Shown here in pieces: positions 17,973 through 26,398 of a stretch of DNA of 64,000 nt. The stretch comes from an uncultured Arachnia sp. (GTDB lineage Bacteria > Actinomycetota > Actinomycetes > Propionibacteriales > Propionibacteriaceae): contig CANLTJ010000002.1 of assembly GCA_947493995.1 (NCBI GenBank), positions 372,001 to 436,000 of the forward strand, written 5' to 3'. Below the pieces are notes generated by a model that was not told the origin of the DNA, did not search any database, and saw nothing but the letters and a program-made list of their open reading frames with translations. Both the position numbers and the translations under genes were made by a program. Each line of letters starts with the position of its first letter. Position 1 is the stretch's first letter.

Positions 17973-17998
17973 CCGGCGGGCATGTACGAGCCCGCCGG
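17973..17998 (+). promoter_or_regulatory. Perfect GC-rich hairpin in the leader of the ThDP enzyme gene
   Basis: CCGGCGGGC (17973-17981) and GCCCGCCGG (17990-17998) are exact reverse complements around an 8-base loop. The hairpin ends 15 bases before the GAAAGGA ribosome binding site of the gene starting at 18030. It could stabilise the message, pause transcription or act as a protein-binding dyad. Confidence 0.5.
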
Positions 17999-18029
17999 GG
18001 GTACGACATCAGCGAAAGGACCCGCCATC

Positions 18030-19844
18030 ATGAGCCAATCAGTCAGCGACTTCATCATCGATCGGTTGATCGAGTGGGACCTGCACCAGTTCTACGGATT
18101 TCCCGGTGACGGGATCGGCGGCTTCGACGGCGCACTGGGGCGAAGCGAGAAGAACGGCAAGGAATTCACCTACATCCGCCCCACGCACGAAGAGATCGCT
18201 GCGTTCATGGCAACGGCGCACGCAAAGTTCACCGGGGAGGTGGGGGTCTGCATCGCCACGTCCGGCCCGGGCGCCATCCACCTGCTGAATGGTCTTTACG
18301 ACGCCAAAATGGACCACCAGGGCGTGGTGGCGATCGTCGGCCAGCAGGGACGTGTGTCGATGGGTAGCGACGCCCAGCAGGAGATGGATCTCGAACGGCT
18401 CTTCGCGGATGTCGCGGGATACGTGCAGACTGTGACGACCCCCATGCAAGCGCAGATGGTGATTGATCGCGCGGTCCGCATCGCTCGCGCCGAGCGCTGT
18501 CCCACGGTCGTGATCCTCCCCGCGGACATCCAGACGATGGACATGGAAACGCCCACCGAGGAGCACTGGGTGTCACGAACGAGTGTGGGTCACGCCTCCA
18601 CGGCGGTCGCGGCTCCTATAGATGACCTTCGTCGTGCGGCTGAGGTGCTCAATGCGGGCAAGAAGGTGGCCATGATGGTGGGCCAGGGCGCACGAGGCGC
18701 CACCGACGAGGTCATCGCCGTCGCCGACAAGCTGGGCGCGGGCATCGTCACAGCCCTTTTGGGAAAGGACGTCGTTCCCGGGGACCTTCCCTACCACACA
18801 CAACAGCTGGGCCTCCTGGGATCGAAACCCAGCTATGACATGATGCAGGACTGCGACACGCTTTTGATGGTGGGCTCCAACTTCCCCTATGCGGAGTTTT
18901 TACCACCGACCGGCCAGGCACGTGGCGTGCAGATTGACCTGTCGCACGCGAACCTGGGACTGCGCTACCCCATGGAGGTCACTCTCGGAGGGGACGCCAA
19001 GGCCACACTGGCGGCTCTGCTCCCCCTTCTGAACCAGCAGGAGGATCGCAGCTGGCAGGAGGGCGTCATCAAGGGGATGAAGGACTGGGACGTGGTGACC
19101 GAGGCCATCGCCAAGGCCGACGCGAATCCCATCAACCCCCGTCTGGTGTTCCACGAACTCAACAAGCGCCTTCCCTACGACAGCATCGTCACTGCGGACG
19201 CCGGCTCCACCGCCGACTGGTACGGCCACCACGTCAAGCTCGGGCGGGAGATGAACGGCAATCTCTCCGGCACACTGGCAACGATGCTGGCCTCCATGCC
19301 CTACGCGGTGGCGGCAAAGTTCGCCCATCCACACCGTCCGGTGATCTGCACCATCGGCGACGGTGCGTTCCAGATGCTCGGCATGAACGAGTTACTGACC
19401 ATCAGACGGCACTGGAAGGACTGGGCGGATCCACGCTTCATCATCCTGATCCTCAACAACCATGATCTGACCCAGGTCTCGTTCGAGATGCGTGAAGCCG
19501 GCGATCCTCGCTGGGACACTGCCCAGAAGGTTGAGGAGATGGACTACGCGGCCTACGGCGAGCTCATGGGACTCAAGGGCATCAACGTCACCGCGCTGGA
19601 TGACCTGACCGGTGCCCTCGACGAGGCATTTGCGGCTGATCGGCCGGTGGTGCTCGACGTGAAGACCGATCCCAACGTGCCACCGCTGCCGGCCCACATC
19701 ACGTTCGACCAGGCCAAGGGGTTCGTGGAATCGCTGGTGAAGGGGGATCCGGCGGAGTTCAAGCTGATCGGCGATTCGTTCCGCGCCGTGGCAGCGCAGC
19801 TGTTCGCCAAGGCCCGCAACGTCCTCCCCGGCGGCAACGACTGA
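18030..19844 (+). CDS. Thiamine-pyrophosphate-dependent enzyme, pyruvate oxidase/acetolactate synthase-like
   Basis: A 604-residue ThDP enzyme with the usual three domains. The N-terminal pyrimidine-binding domain carries the catalytic Glu in THEEIAAFMA and the ATSGPGAIHLLNGL motif. The middle domain (about residues 195-330) is the FAD/sugar-like fold of POX/AHAS enzymes. The C-terminal domain has the cofactor motif from TIGDGAFQML to LNNHD. The family includes pyruvate:quinone oxidoreductase (PoxB) and related decarboxylases whose substrates are mostly pyruvate or other 2-ketoacids. GAAAGGA precedes the ATG at 18030. It stands at the head of a stress-related stretch with Hsp20, a general-stress protein and catalase. 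Whether it makes acetate or hydrogen peroxide is not decided by sequence. Confidence 0.85.
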   Translation: MSQSVSDFIIDRLIEWDLHQFYGFPGDGIGGFDGALGRSEKNGKEFTYIRPTHEEIAAFMATAHAKFTGEVGVCIATSGPGAIHLLNGLYDAKMDHQGVVAIVGQQGRVSMGSDAQQEMDLERLFADVAGYVQTVTTPMQAQMVIDRAVRIARAERCPTVVILPADIQTMDMETPTEEHWVSRTSVGHASTAVAAPIDDLRRAAEVLNAGKKVAMMVGQGARGATDEVIAVADKLGAGIVTALLGKDVVPGDLPYHTQQLGLLGSKPSYDMMQDCDTLLMVGSNFPYAEFLPPTGQARGVQIDLSHANLGLRYPMEVTLGGDAKATLAALLPLLNQQEDRSWQEGVIKGMKDWDVVTEAIAKADANPINPRLVFHELNKRLPYDSIVTADAGSTADWYGHHVKLGREMNGNLSGTLATMLASMPYAVAAKFAHPHRPVICTIGDGAFQMLGMNELLTIRRHWKDWADPRFIILILNNHDLTQVSFEMREAGDPRWDTAQKVEEMDYAAYGELMGLKGINVTALDDLTGALDEAFAADRPVVLDVKTDPNVPPLPAHITFDQAKGFVESLVKGDPAEFKLIGDSFRAVAAQLFAKARNVLPGGND

Positions 19845-19966
19845 GTTTCATCCGCTGTGTCGACGGCTCGGGTGGGACGACGACGCCGGTGTTTCTCGAC
19901 ACCTCGTCTTACCGAGACGCATCGCCGCCACCCCTTGTCAGAGACCATTTCGAGGGCTCCAGACCC

Positions 19967-19996
19967 TTGCCATGATTCCCGGCCTTTTCCTATAAT
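19967..19996 (+). promoter_or_regulatory. Sigma-70-type promoter of the hsp20 gene
   Basis: TTGCCA at 19967 and a consensus TATAAT at 19991 are separated by 18 bases. Transcription would begin near 20003, about 105 bases before the Hsp20 start. I found no HAIR or CIRCE element over it. Confidence 0.65.
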
Positions 19997-20109
19997 CGGA
20001 GCAACGAAGAAGCCCATGCGGGTCCGGTCGGCGACCCTGTAATGAGGTGTCGTCGCACCTCCGGTGTTTCGTCCGGCTGGGCCTGCCGTCACGAAAGGAG
20101 ATGCAAGCA

Positions 20110-20523
20110 ATGACCGAGCTGGTGCGCAAGAACTTCGACGCCCTGGAGCCCCTCCGTCGCCTGCTGGAGGGGGACGTGGGCACCACGTGGCCCAAGGTGG
20201 AGGAGTACCTCGACGGCAACACCCGGGTGATCCGAATGGAGTTGCCCGGACTCGATCCGGAGAACGACGTGGACCTGAGCGTGGTCAACAACACGTTGCG
20301 GTTGCGCGCCCATCGCAAGGAGCAGAGCGAACACAAGGACAAGGACAGCTACCGCTCCGAGTTCCGGTACGGATCCTTCTCCCGCGTCCTCCCGTTACCC
20401 GAGGACTGCAAGGACGACGACATCACCGCCACATACCGCGACGGAGTGCTCGAGGTCCGCGCACCTCAGCCGGAAGCCTCCGAGCTGGGGACAACCAAAA
20501 AGATCAAAGTGACCCGCGGCTGA
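20110..20523 (+). CDS. Small heat-shock protein, Hsp20 family
   Basis: A 137-residue ATP-independent holding chaperone with a central alpha-crystallin domain. VIRMELPGLDPENDVDLSV opens the domain; SFSRVLPLPEDCKDDDITA and YRDGVLEVRAP are the conserved second half. AAGGAG ends at 20100, which fits the ATG at 20110 (9 bases) rather than the ATG at 20101, which directly abuts it. A strong promoter lies 110 bases upstream. The following stress-protein gene starts 82 bases after the stop and has its own ribosome binding site. Confidence 0.92.
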   Translation: MTELVRKNFDALEPLRRLLEGDVGTTWPKVEEYLDGNTRVIRMELPGLDPENDVDLSVVNNTLRLRAHRKEQSEHKDKDSYRSEFRYGSFSRVLPLPEDCKDDDITATYRDGVLEVRAPQPEASELGTTKKIKVTRG

Positions 20524-20604
20524 CTCGTCGCACGAACGGGCGGAAGCGCCATCCAGCCCCCGCCACCTGATCCACCAGCCTTACACGAAAGGAAGTAGAC
20601 ACAG

Positions 20605-21069
20605 ATGTCCGAGGACATTCGAACCGAACAAGTGGCCGCACCGCAGTACCAAGTCCTGCGAGTGGTGCCCAAGTACGACGAGGCCCAACGCATCGTCGAC
20701 CACCTCGCCGACTCCAAGTTCCCCGTCGAGCACGTGCGCATCGTCGGCACCGGGCTGAGATGGGTTGAGCAGGTCACCGGCCGCATGACATACGGGAAGG
20801 CGGCTCTCCTCGGAGCGGCCGCAGGTGCATGGTTCGGTTTACTGCTCGGACTGCTGATTGGCATCTTCGTTGTCGTCGGCTGGTTGGCCGTGATCCTGTG
20901 GTCGGTCATCCTGGGCGCTGTCTGGGGATTGGTCTTCGGGCTACTCGGACATGCTGTGAGCGGCGGTCGACGCGACTTCAGCAGCGTCAAGGGTATCGAG
21001 GCGTCCTCCTACGAAATCTTGGTGGACGCACGCTTCCTCAACGAGGCTGCGGCCAAGGTGGACCGCTGA
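20605..21069 (+). CDS. General-stress membrane protein (GSP-17M-like)
   Basis: A 154-residue protein. The N-terminal 60 residues form a soluble domain (VLRVVPKYDEAQRIVDHLAD, then HVRIVGTG) like that of general stress protein 17M. This is followed by two glycine-zipper membrane helices (about residues 70-92 and 95-118), then a soluble C-terminal strand-rich segment ending in FLNEAAAKVDR. Proteins of this layout are induced by stress in several Gram-positives, but their mechanism is unknown. GAAAGGAAG precedes the ATG. It is probably co-transcribed with the Hsp20 gene. Confidence 0.8.
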   Translation: MSEDIRTEQVAAPQYQVLRVVPKYDEAQRIVDHLADSKFPVEHVRIVGTGLRWVEQVTGRMTYGKAALLGAAAGAWFGLLLGLLIGIFVVVGWLAVILWSVILGAVWGLVFGLLGHAVSGGRRDFSSVKGIEASSYEILVDARFLNEAAAKVDR

Positions 21070-21135
21070 CAGCTGCTGGGATCGGGTCGGTGTGGTCGCA
21101 TCCACCCCGGCCCCTTCCCTTTCAGGCGGCGGCCA

Positions 21136-21534
21136 TCAGTCCCGGTCGGGCAGACCCGCTCCCCAGAGGGCACCGGCGATGAGTGCGGGTTGGAAGAACA
21201 ACCGCACGAACCGCTTGGTGTCCGTGTCGAGGTTGAACGCGTCCAGTCGCTGCACGTACTGGTTGATGTTTCCGGGGAAGATCGCCACGTAGAACGCGGC
21301 CAACGCGATACCGATGATGCGCCGGTGACGCGGAAGTGACGCGAACGCCACGCCCAACCCGATCTCGACGACACCCGAGCCCAGCACCACCGCGTCCTTG
21401 TTCACCGGAATCCACGTCGGCACCTGCGCCTGGAACGGTTTGCGCGCGAACGTGAGGTGCGATGTGCCGGCGAAGGTCATGAATGCGCCCAGACCGAGGC
21501 GGACGAGGTTCTGTGAGGTGGATGGTTTCTTCAT
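21136..21534 (-). CDS. DoxX-like four-helix membrane protein
   Basis: A 132-residue protein with four hydrophobic helices in the DoxX pattern. The first helix has LVRLGLGAFMTFAGTSHL and the second GSGVVEIGLGVAF. These proteins associate with redox and thiosulfate or quinone metabolism in some organisms, and in others with oxidative-stress resistance. TAGGCT at 21541-21546 lies 6 bases from the ATG, predicting a leaderless transcript from its own promoter. It lies just downstream of catalase on the same strand with a 74-base gap. Confidence 0.8.
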   Translation of the reverse strand: MKKPSTSQNLVRLGLGAFMTFAGTSHLTFARKPFQAQVPTWIPVNKDAVVLGSGVVEIGLGVAFASLPRHRRIIGIALAAFYVAIFPGNINQYVQRLDAFNLDTDTKRFVRLFFQPALIAGALWGAGLPDRD

Positions 21535-21608
21535 GTGAGGAGCCTATCCCACAGTCCCTCGCCCGCAGTGGCACCGCCGCGGCGTGGTGGGCCAGTGCCT
21601 TTCGTCGA

Positions 21609-23822
21609 CTATGCACTTACTGGGAAGCGTTCCCAGACGCGGTGCTTCGCGAGTAGTTCGGCGAGTTGCGACACGAGCGCCGTCGGCTCCCCGTGAACCA
21701 CCCCGGCCGCCTCCGTGGATATGCCCGCCGCCGTCAGAACCGGCGTCGCGTCGGCTGCCATCCCTATCGCCTTGCAGTGTCTGAACATCTCGGCCACCAG
21801 TTTGACCACGCGGGGATCCACCGGCTTGTCGTCCGTGTCGTGCCCGGCTTTCGCGTCCCGCGTGGGCATCGCGTCGGCAGCCGGAGCGGGTGCAACCAGC
21901 AGGAGTACAGCATCGAACTCGATGGAGGCCGCGGTCAGGAACGTCCGATCCACGACGACGCCACCAACCTTGCCACCCGTCGGCGCCGTGACGAACGGCA
22001 GCATCCCGGCCTCCATGACGGCGTCCCTCGCAGCTGCGATCGCCTCGCCCGGGGTGTCGGAGTCCACCACGACCGCGACCTTGCGGCCGATGACCGGCCA
22101 CCGCTCACCCACCTGCGACACCGAAGGGCTCGTCTCCACCTGGGCAGAGGGGATCGTTGCCTCGGGCGCCGGAAGACCCAGCCCTTCCGCGACTTCGGCA
22201 CACAGGTCAGCGTCGATGTTGGCGAGGCACTGCAGCTGCCGCACCCGGATGGCTTCCTCGTAGCACTTGCCGAGCTCGAACGTGTAGGCCCGGATGAGGT
22301 GCTGTCGCTCCACCTCGCTCAGCGACCGCACGAACATCGTGACCTGGCTGTAGTGGTCGTCGAAGCTGGCCGACAGCTCCCTCACCTTGTTCCCCGACAC
22401 GGGCGTCGGGATGTCGAGGAAGGCGCCCGACTCGTCGTCGGCCTCCGCGGGGTTCCCACCGTCGAGAGAGTTGGGTTTGTACGGCGCGACGCCACCGTGG
22501 ACGGCGTCCTGGTGGAAGCCGTCGCGGAACATGTCGTTGACGGGGCAGTGCGCACGGTTGATGGGCAGCTGGCTGAAATTGGGTCCACCCAACCGGGTGA
22601 TCTGGGTGTCGATGTAGGAGAAGAGTCGCACCTGCAGCAGCGGGTCGTTGGTCACGTCGATGCCCGGGACCAGATTGCCCGGATTGAACATCACCTGCTC
22701 CGTCTCGGCGAAGAAGTTGACCGGACGACGGTTGAGCGTCATCGTGCCGACGACCTCCACGGGGCACAGTTCCTCGGGGATGATCTTGGTGGGGTCGAGC
22801 AGATCGATACCCTCAAACGTCTCCTCGTCCGTGTCGGGCATCACCTGAACGCCCAGATCCCAGGAGGGGTATGCCCCCGCGTCGATCGCGTCGTAGAGGT
22901 CTCGACGGTGGAAATCCGGGTCATTGCCCGCAGTGAGCTGGGCTTCCTCCCACAGCTGTGAGTGGACGCCTTGGCGCGGCTTCCAATGGATCTTCACCAA
23001 GCAGGTCTCGCCGGCAGCGTTCATCAGGCGGAAGGTGTGGATGCCGAAGCCCTCCATCATGCGGTAGGACAACGGGAGCGCCCGGTCCGACATGCTCCAG
23101 GCCACGTGCGCCTGCGCCTCAGTGTGCAGGGACACGAAGTCCCAAAAAGTGTCGTGGGCGCTCTGCGCCTGCGGAATCTCGCGGTCCGGTTCGGGTTTGA
23201 CGGCGTGGATGATGTCGGGAAACTTGATGCCCTCCTGGATGAAGAACACTGGGATGTTGTTGCCCACCAGGTCATAGTTGCCCTCGGAGGTGTAGAACTT
23301 CGTCGCGAAGCCGCGGGTGTCGCGGACCGTGTCGGAGGATCCGCGGAAACCCGCCACCGTCGAGAACCGGACGAAGACCGGCGTCTCAGCGCCCTTCTCC
23401 AGGAATGCCGCCCTGCAGATCTTCGATGCGCGTCCATTGGCGACGAAGGTGCCGTGGGCGCCCGTCCCCCGCGCATGCACGACACGCTCCGGGATCCGTT
23501 CATGATCGAAGTGGGTGATCTTTTCCCGCAGATGATGGTCCTGCAGCAGGACGGGGCCGCGAGGCCCCGCTTTCAGCGCATGATCGGTGGATCTCAGCCG
23601 TGCGCCCTGCGATGTCGTGAGGTACTCACCCTGCTGGGCCACCGCCTCGGGTGGGGCGCCCGTCGGGGCCCCCGTCGGTGTCACCGTTGCGGGACCCTGC
23701 TGGCTCGGCTTGGGAGCGGGCGGTGCCACCGGGGTCGTCGGCTCCTCAACGGCTGGGGAGTCCACCCCCGGCCCAACCGGCGGCGTCAACGTTTCATCTG
23801 CCTTTTTCTGCTGCGAGGTCAT
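21609..23822 (-). CDS. katE: Large-subunit catalase with C-terminal GATase1-like domain (HPII/KatE type)
   Basis: A 737-residue clade-2 catalase that disproportionates hydrogen peroxide. The N-terminal ~65 residues are a Pro-rich extension. The core has the catalytic His in RVVHARGTGAHGTF, the RFSTVAGFRGSSDT segment with conserved Ser, the Asn in the LVGNNIPVFFIQE stretch and the proximal heme ligand in RLFSYIDTQ. The last ~150 residues form the flavodoxin-like C-terminal domain seen in HPII. GAAGGAG precedes the ATG; TACACT at 23884-23889 is a candidate -10 box, giving a leader of about 55 bases. It fits the oxidative-stress neighbourhood. Confidence 0.95.
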   Translation of the reverse strand: MTSQQKKADETLTPPVGPGVDSPAVEEPTTPVAPPAPKPSQQGPATVTPTGAPTGAPPEAVAQQGEYLTTSQGARLRSTDHALKAGPRGPVLLQDHHLREKITHFDHERIPERVVHARGTGAHGTFVANGRASKICRAAFLEKGAETPVFVRFSTVAGFRGSSDTVRDTRGFATKFYTSEGNYDLVGNNIPVFFIQEGIKFPDIIHAVKPEPDREIPQAQSAHDTFWDFVSLHTEAQAHVAWSMSDRALPLSYRMMEGFGIHTFRLMNAAGETCLVKIHWKPRQGVHSQLWEEAQLTAGNDPDFHRRDLYDAIDAGAYPSWDLGVQVMPDTDEETFEGIDLLDPTKIIPEELCPVEVVGTMTLNRRPVNFFAETEQVMFNPGNLVPGIDVTNDPLLQVRLFSYIDTQITRLGGPNFSQLPINRAHCPVNDMFRDGFHQDAVHGGVAPYKPNSLDGGNPAEADDESGAFLDIPTPVSGNKVRELSASFDDHYSQVTMFVRSLSEVERQHLIRAYTFELGKCYEEAIRVRQLQCLANIDADLCAEVAEGLGLPAPEATIPSAQVETSPSVSQVGERWPVIGRKVAVVVDSDTPGEAIAAARDAVMEAGMLPFVTAPTGGKVGGVVVDRTFLTAASIEFDAVLLLVAPAPAADAMPTRDAKAGHDTDDKPVDPRVVKLVAEMFRHCKAIGMAADATPVLTAAGISTEAAGVVHGEPTALVSQLAELLAKHRVWERFPVSA

Positions 23823-23960
23823 GGCTGGAGGCTCCTTCAGTGATGCGCCGAAACGACAGTGATCCTCGGCGCTGGATGCGGTGAGTGTAGCCAGCGGGTC
23901 GGGTCACTCAGAGGCTTCCCACTCCGGCGATTGGCGCGGCGAATCCTGCGCGTCGGGCGA

Positions 23961-24794
23961 TCACCTGGGCGCGTCAGGATCCTCGGGGGCGGCTTCGCGG
24001 CGCTCCTGGATCAAGTCCTTGCTGCGCAGCAGACGTAGCGCCGTGACCAGGAGTAATCCTCCCAGCACGTTGAACAAGAGCGTGTAGCCGAACCACCCGA
24101 TCCATTCCCCGTAGGTCACTGCCACGCCCGCATGGATGGCACCGAAGATGAGCAGCGAATCCAGGATCGAGTGGAACAGTTGAAGACCGGCAAGCAAGAA
24201 GCCTCCGGCGATGGCGGCGACGATCTTCGCAACATCGGATTCTGTGCCGTTCTGCATCCGGGTCATCAGCGTGATGGTGCTGCCTCCCAGGACGGCCAGG
24301 CAGACTGACTGCCACGAAAAGCCGGCGTCCACGAAGTGGCGAGCCGCCTCCGCCAATTCGGGCCTCCACTGCGGAAAGGCTGTCACGACGAGCCACATGA
24401 AACCCCAGCCGCCAGCGAGGTTCATCACCAGAGTTCCACCCCACAACTTCACGAGCTGAGCGAGACTTGCCTCCTTCGCCATGACGGCCAGGATCGGTAT
24501 CAGGAATCCCTCTGTGAAGAGCTCACTCTTGGCCAGCAGCAGGGCCATGAAGCCGATGCTGAAGGCCAGCCCTGCGAGCAGGTGATTCCCTGTCTCGTGC
24601 AGGACCGCCAGGTACGCCATGACCCCCACGCCGATCTCCATGCCACCGAAGGTTCCGGTGATGAGGACGTTGGTCCATGACCTGGCGAGTCGTTCGGCGC
24701 CCTCCTCAACGATGCGATCAAAGGACTCGGCGACCTCGGCCTCCAGGGGCGCGTCACTGTCCCCGAGCTGCCGCCGGCGTTGTTCACTACTCAT
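23961..24794 (-). CDS. Formate/nitrite transporter family channel (FNT, YfdC-like)
   Basis: A 277-residue membrane protein with six hydrophobic helices of the FNT fold, which forms pentameric channels for small monovalent anions such as formate, nitrite or acetate/lactate. Landmarks are the LLAKSELFTEGFLIPILAVM segment and the KLWGGTLVMNLAGGWGF loop. A charged cytoplasmic N-terminus of about 45 residues precedes the first helix, and the C-terminal tail is acidic, as in the YfdC branch. I use the ATG at 24794; a GTG at 24812 is possible. Beside a ThDP enzyme and catalase, a role in moving weak acids is plausible but not shown. Confidence 0.85.
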   Translation of the reverse strand: MSSEQRRRQLGDSDAPLEAEVAESFDRIVEEGAERLARSWTNVLITGTFGGMEIGVGVMAYLAVLHETGNHLLAGLAFSIGFMALLLAKSELFTEGFLIPILAVMAKEASLAQLVKLWGGTLVMNLAGGWGFMWLVVTAFPQWRPELAEAARHFVDAGFSWQSVCLAVLGGSTITLMTRMQNGTESDVAKIVAAIAGGFLLAGLQLFHSILDSLLIFGAIHAGVAVTYGEWIGWFGYTLLFNVLGGLLLVTALRLLRSKDLIQERREAAPEDPDAPR

Positions 24795-24890
24795 CGTGTC
24801 CCGCTCTTTCACGTGCTGTCAGCATTGAACCCCGGGCCGAGCGGCGGGGGACGGGGCGTCGTCGGTTCGGTTCCGAGCACGCCCCCGGAA

Positions 24891-24918
24891 AGCATAGTCA
24901 GGCGCCCCAGACTGTCAT
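24891..24918 (-). promoter_or_regulatory. Candidate promoter of the FNT channel gene
   Basis: On the minus strand ATGACA (24918-24913) and TATGCT (24896-24891) are spaced by 16 bases. Transcription would start about 90 bases before the FNT start codon. Confidence 0.4.
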
Positions 24919-24947
24919 ACCACTGGTCCTCGCCCCACCTGAGATAT

Positions 24948-24964
24948 GGCGCTGGTCCAGCGCC
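24948..24964. repeat. 17-bp palindrome in the FNT/MFS intergenic region
   Basis: GGCGCTGG and CCAGCGCC are exact reverse complements around a single T. A second palindrome, GGTCCG-A-CGGACC, lies at 25015-25027. Both loops are too short for a good RNA hairpin, so protein binding is the more likely role, if any. The 269-base gap between the two genes (24795-25063) otherwise holds only the FNT promoter. Confidence 0.35.
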
Positions 24965-25063
24965 CCAAGGCTGGTGCAATCCGGCTGACGCACCACGAAC
25001 AGGCCGGTGTGGTTGGTCCGACGGACCACATGCCAGCTGGAGCGGATCGCCTCGCCGGGCCAG

Positions 25064-26386
25064 TCAGCGGCTGGTGAGGTCCTCGGTGCCCTTTTCGAAG
25101 GCCTTGGCGCCGATGCGCCGCGCCGCGATGGCGAACGTCACGGCCAGCGTCAGGTACGACGCGGCCATCCCGGCGAAGCCGACGACATCGATGCCCGTAT
25201 CCGGCAACGTCAGCGCCGCGACGACGGCCGCGAGAACGAAGGCGAAGTTGAAGCCCACGTCGTAGAACGTGAACACCCTCCCCTTGAAGCTCTCGTCCAC
25301 ATGGGCCTGCACGATGGTGTCGACGCAGATCTTGAAGGACTGCACCCCCAACCCGATGAAGAACGACACGGCGAAGAGCACCCACATGGACGGCCAGAAA
25401 ACGGGGATGAGCTGTGCCACCACGCAGATCCCGAGCACCGCGAGGGCCGTTCGCAGCAGTCCGAGATGGCGGGCGAGCAGCGGCACGAACACAGTGCAGA
25501 TGAGGAAGCCGGCCCCTGTTGCGAGGCCCCAGACGGTGAGATCCGCAAGCGCCTCCTGCGGATCGGTGTTGAACAAGTTCCGGACAGCCAGGATCACCGT
25601 GACACTGAACAGTCCGAACAACAAGCGGCTCACGAACATTCCCACCAGAGCCAGCTCGGCCGCGGGTCGTGTACGCAGGTGCCGCAGAGCCACCGCGAGG
25701 CCGTGCCACACCTCCCGCACAGAACTGCGAGGCTGGCCCGGCTCCGGCCCCAAGGCGTCGTGGTGGAAGCCGCGCGCAATCATCACCGAACCGGCGAACA
25801 GCACCGCCGCCACACCGAACACGACGGCGTCAGCAGGATTGGCCCCGATCACGGGACCCAGCCCCACGCGAGCAGCGAACCCCAGAACGGCGCCGATCAC
25901 CACTCCCAGCGGTCCCACAGTAGGGATGATCGAGGACGAGCTCAAGTACTCGTCCGGTTCGACGGTGTACTGCAGGCCCGCAGACAGGCCGGCCAGCATG
26001 AACCGGTTGACGCTCATCGCCACCAACAGTGCCGCGTAGAAGGCCACCTCCCACGCGCCACCTGTCAGACCGGAGAGGATCAGCAGCGCCACAGCAAGCG
26101 CGAGCACAGCCCGGATGATGTCGGAGATGACCGTCACCTGCCGTCTCGACCAACGGTCCAGCAGCGTGCCGACGAACGGCCCGAGCAGCGTGTAGGGCAT
26201 CAGCGTGATGGCCAGCACGCCAGCGATGGCCCACGCGTCCGGCTGGCTCTGCGGGGAGAACAGAATGTAGGAGGCCATGCCCACCTGGAGCGTGCCGTCG
26301 CCTGCCTGGCTGAGCACGCGCAGGGTGAGCAATCGCCGGAAGGGCTCGTGTCGCCACAACCGCTTCAGCGCGGGACCAATCGCCAT
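25064..26386 (-). CDS. MFS transporter
   Basis: A 440-residue Major Facilitator protein with about 12 helices. LGPFVGTLLDRWSRRQV in the loop after helix 2 is the signature MFS motif A. The C-terminal half has a duplicated six-helix arrangement ending in a charged tail. It resembles the drug/efflux-like actinobacterial carriers related to the enterobactin exporter group; the substrate is unknown. It starts 12 bases after the TerC stop on the same strand, so the two are probably one transcript. Confidence 0.85.
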   Translation of the reverse strand: MAIGPALKRLWRHEPFRRLLTLRVLSQAGDGTLQVGMASYILFSPQSQPDAWAIAGVLAITLMPYTLLGPFVGTLLDRWSRRQVTVISDIIRAVLALAVALLILSGLTGGAWEVAFYAALLVAMSVNRFMLAGLSAGLQYTVEPDEYLSSSSIIPTVGPLGVVIGAVLGFAARVGLGPVIGANPADAVVFGVAAVLFAGSVMIARGFHHDALGPEPGQPRSSVREVWHGLAVALRHLRTRPAAELALVGMFVSRLLFGLFSVTVILAVRNLFNTDPQEALADLTVWGLATGAGFLICTVFVPLLARHLGLLRTALAVLGICVVAQLIPVFWPSMWVLFAVSFFIGLGVQSFKICVDTIVQAHVDESFKGRVFTFYDVGFNFAFVLAAVVAALTLPDTGIDVVGFAGMAASYLTLAVTFAIAARRIGAKAFEKGTEDLTSR

Positions 26387-26398
26387 CCGGGCGCAGTC

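Noticed and set aside
20050..20109. Upstream start for Hsp20 (GTG/ATG before 20110)
   Set aside because: AAGGAG at 20095-20100 fits only the ATG at 20110, and the added residues do not belong to the Hsp20 fold.
24915..25063. A coding-looking reading on the minus strand after the MFS stop
   Set aside because: It has no start, ribosome binding site or family similarity, so it cannot be separated from the bias of GC-rich DNA.
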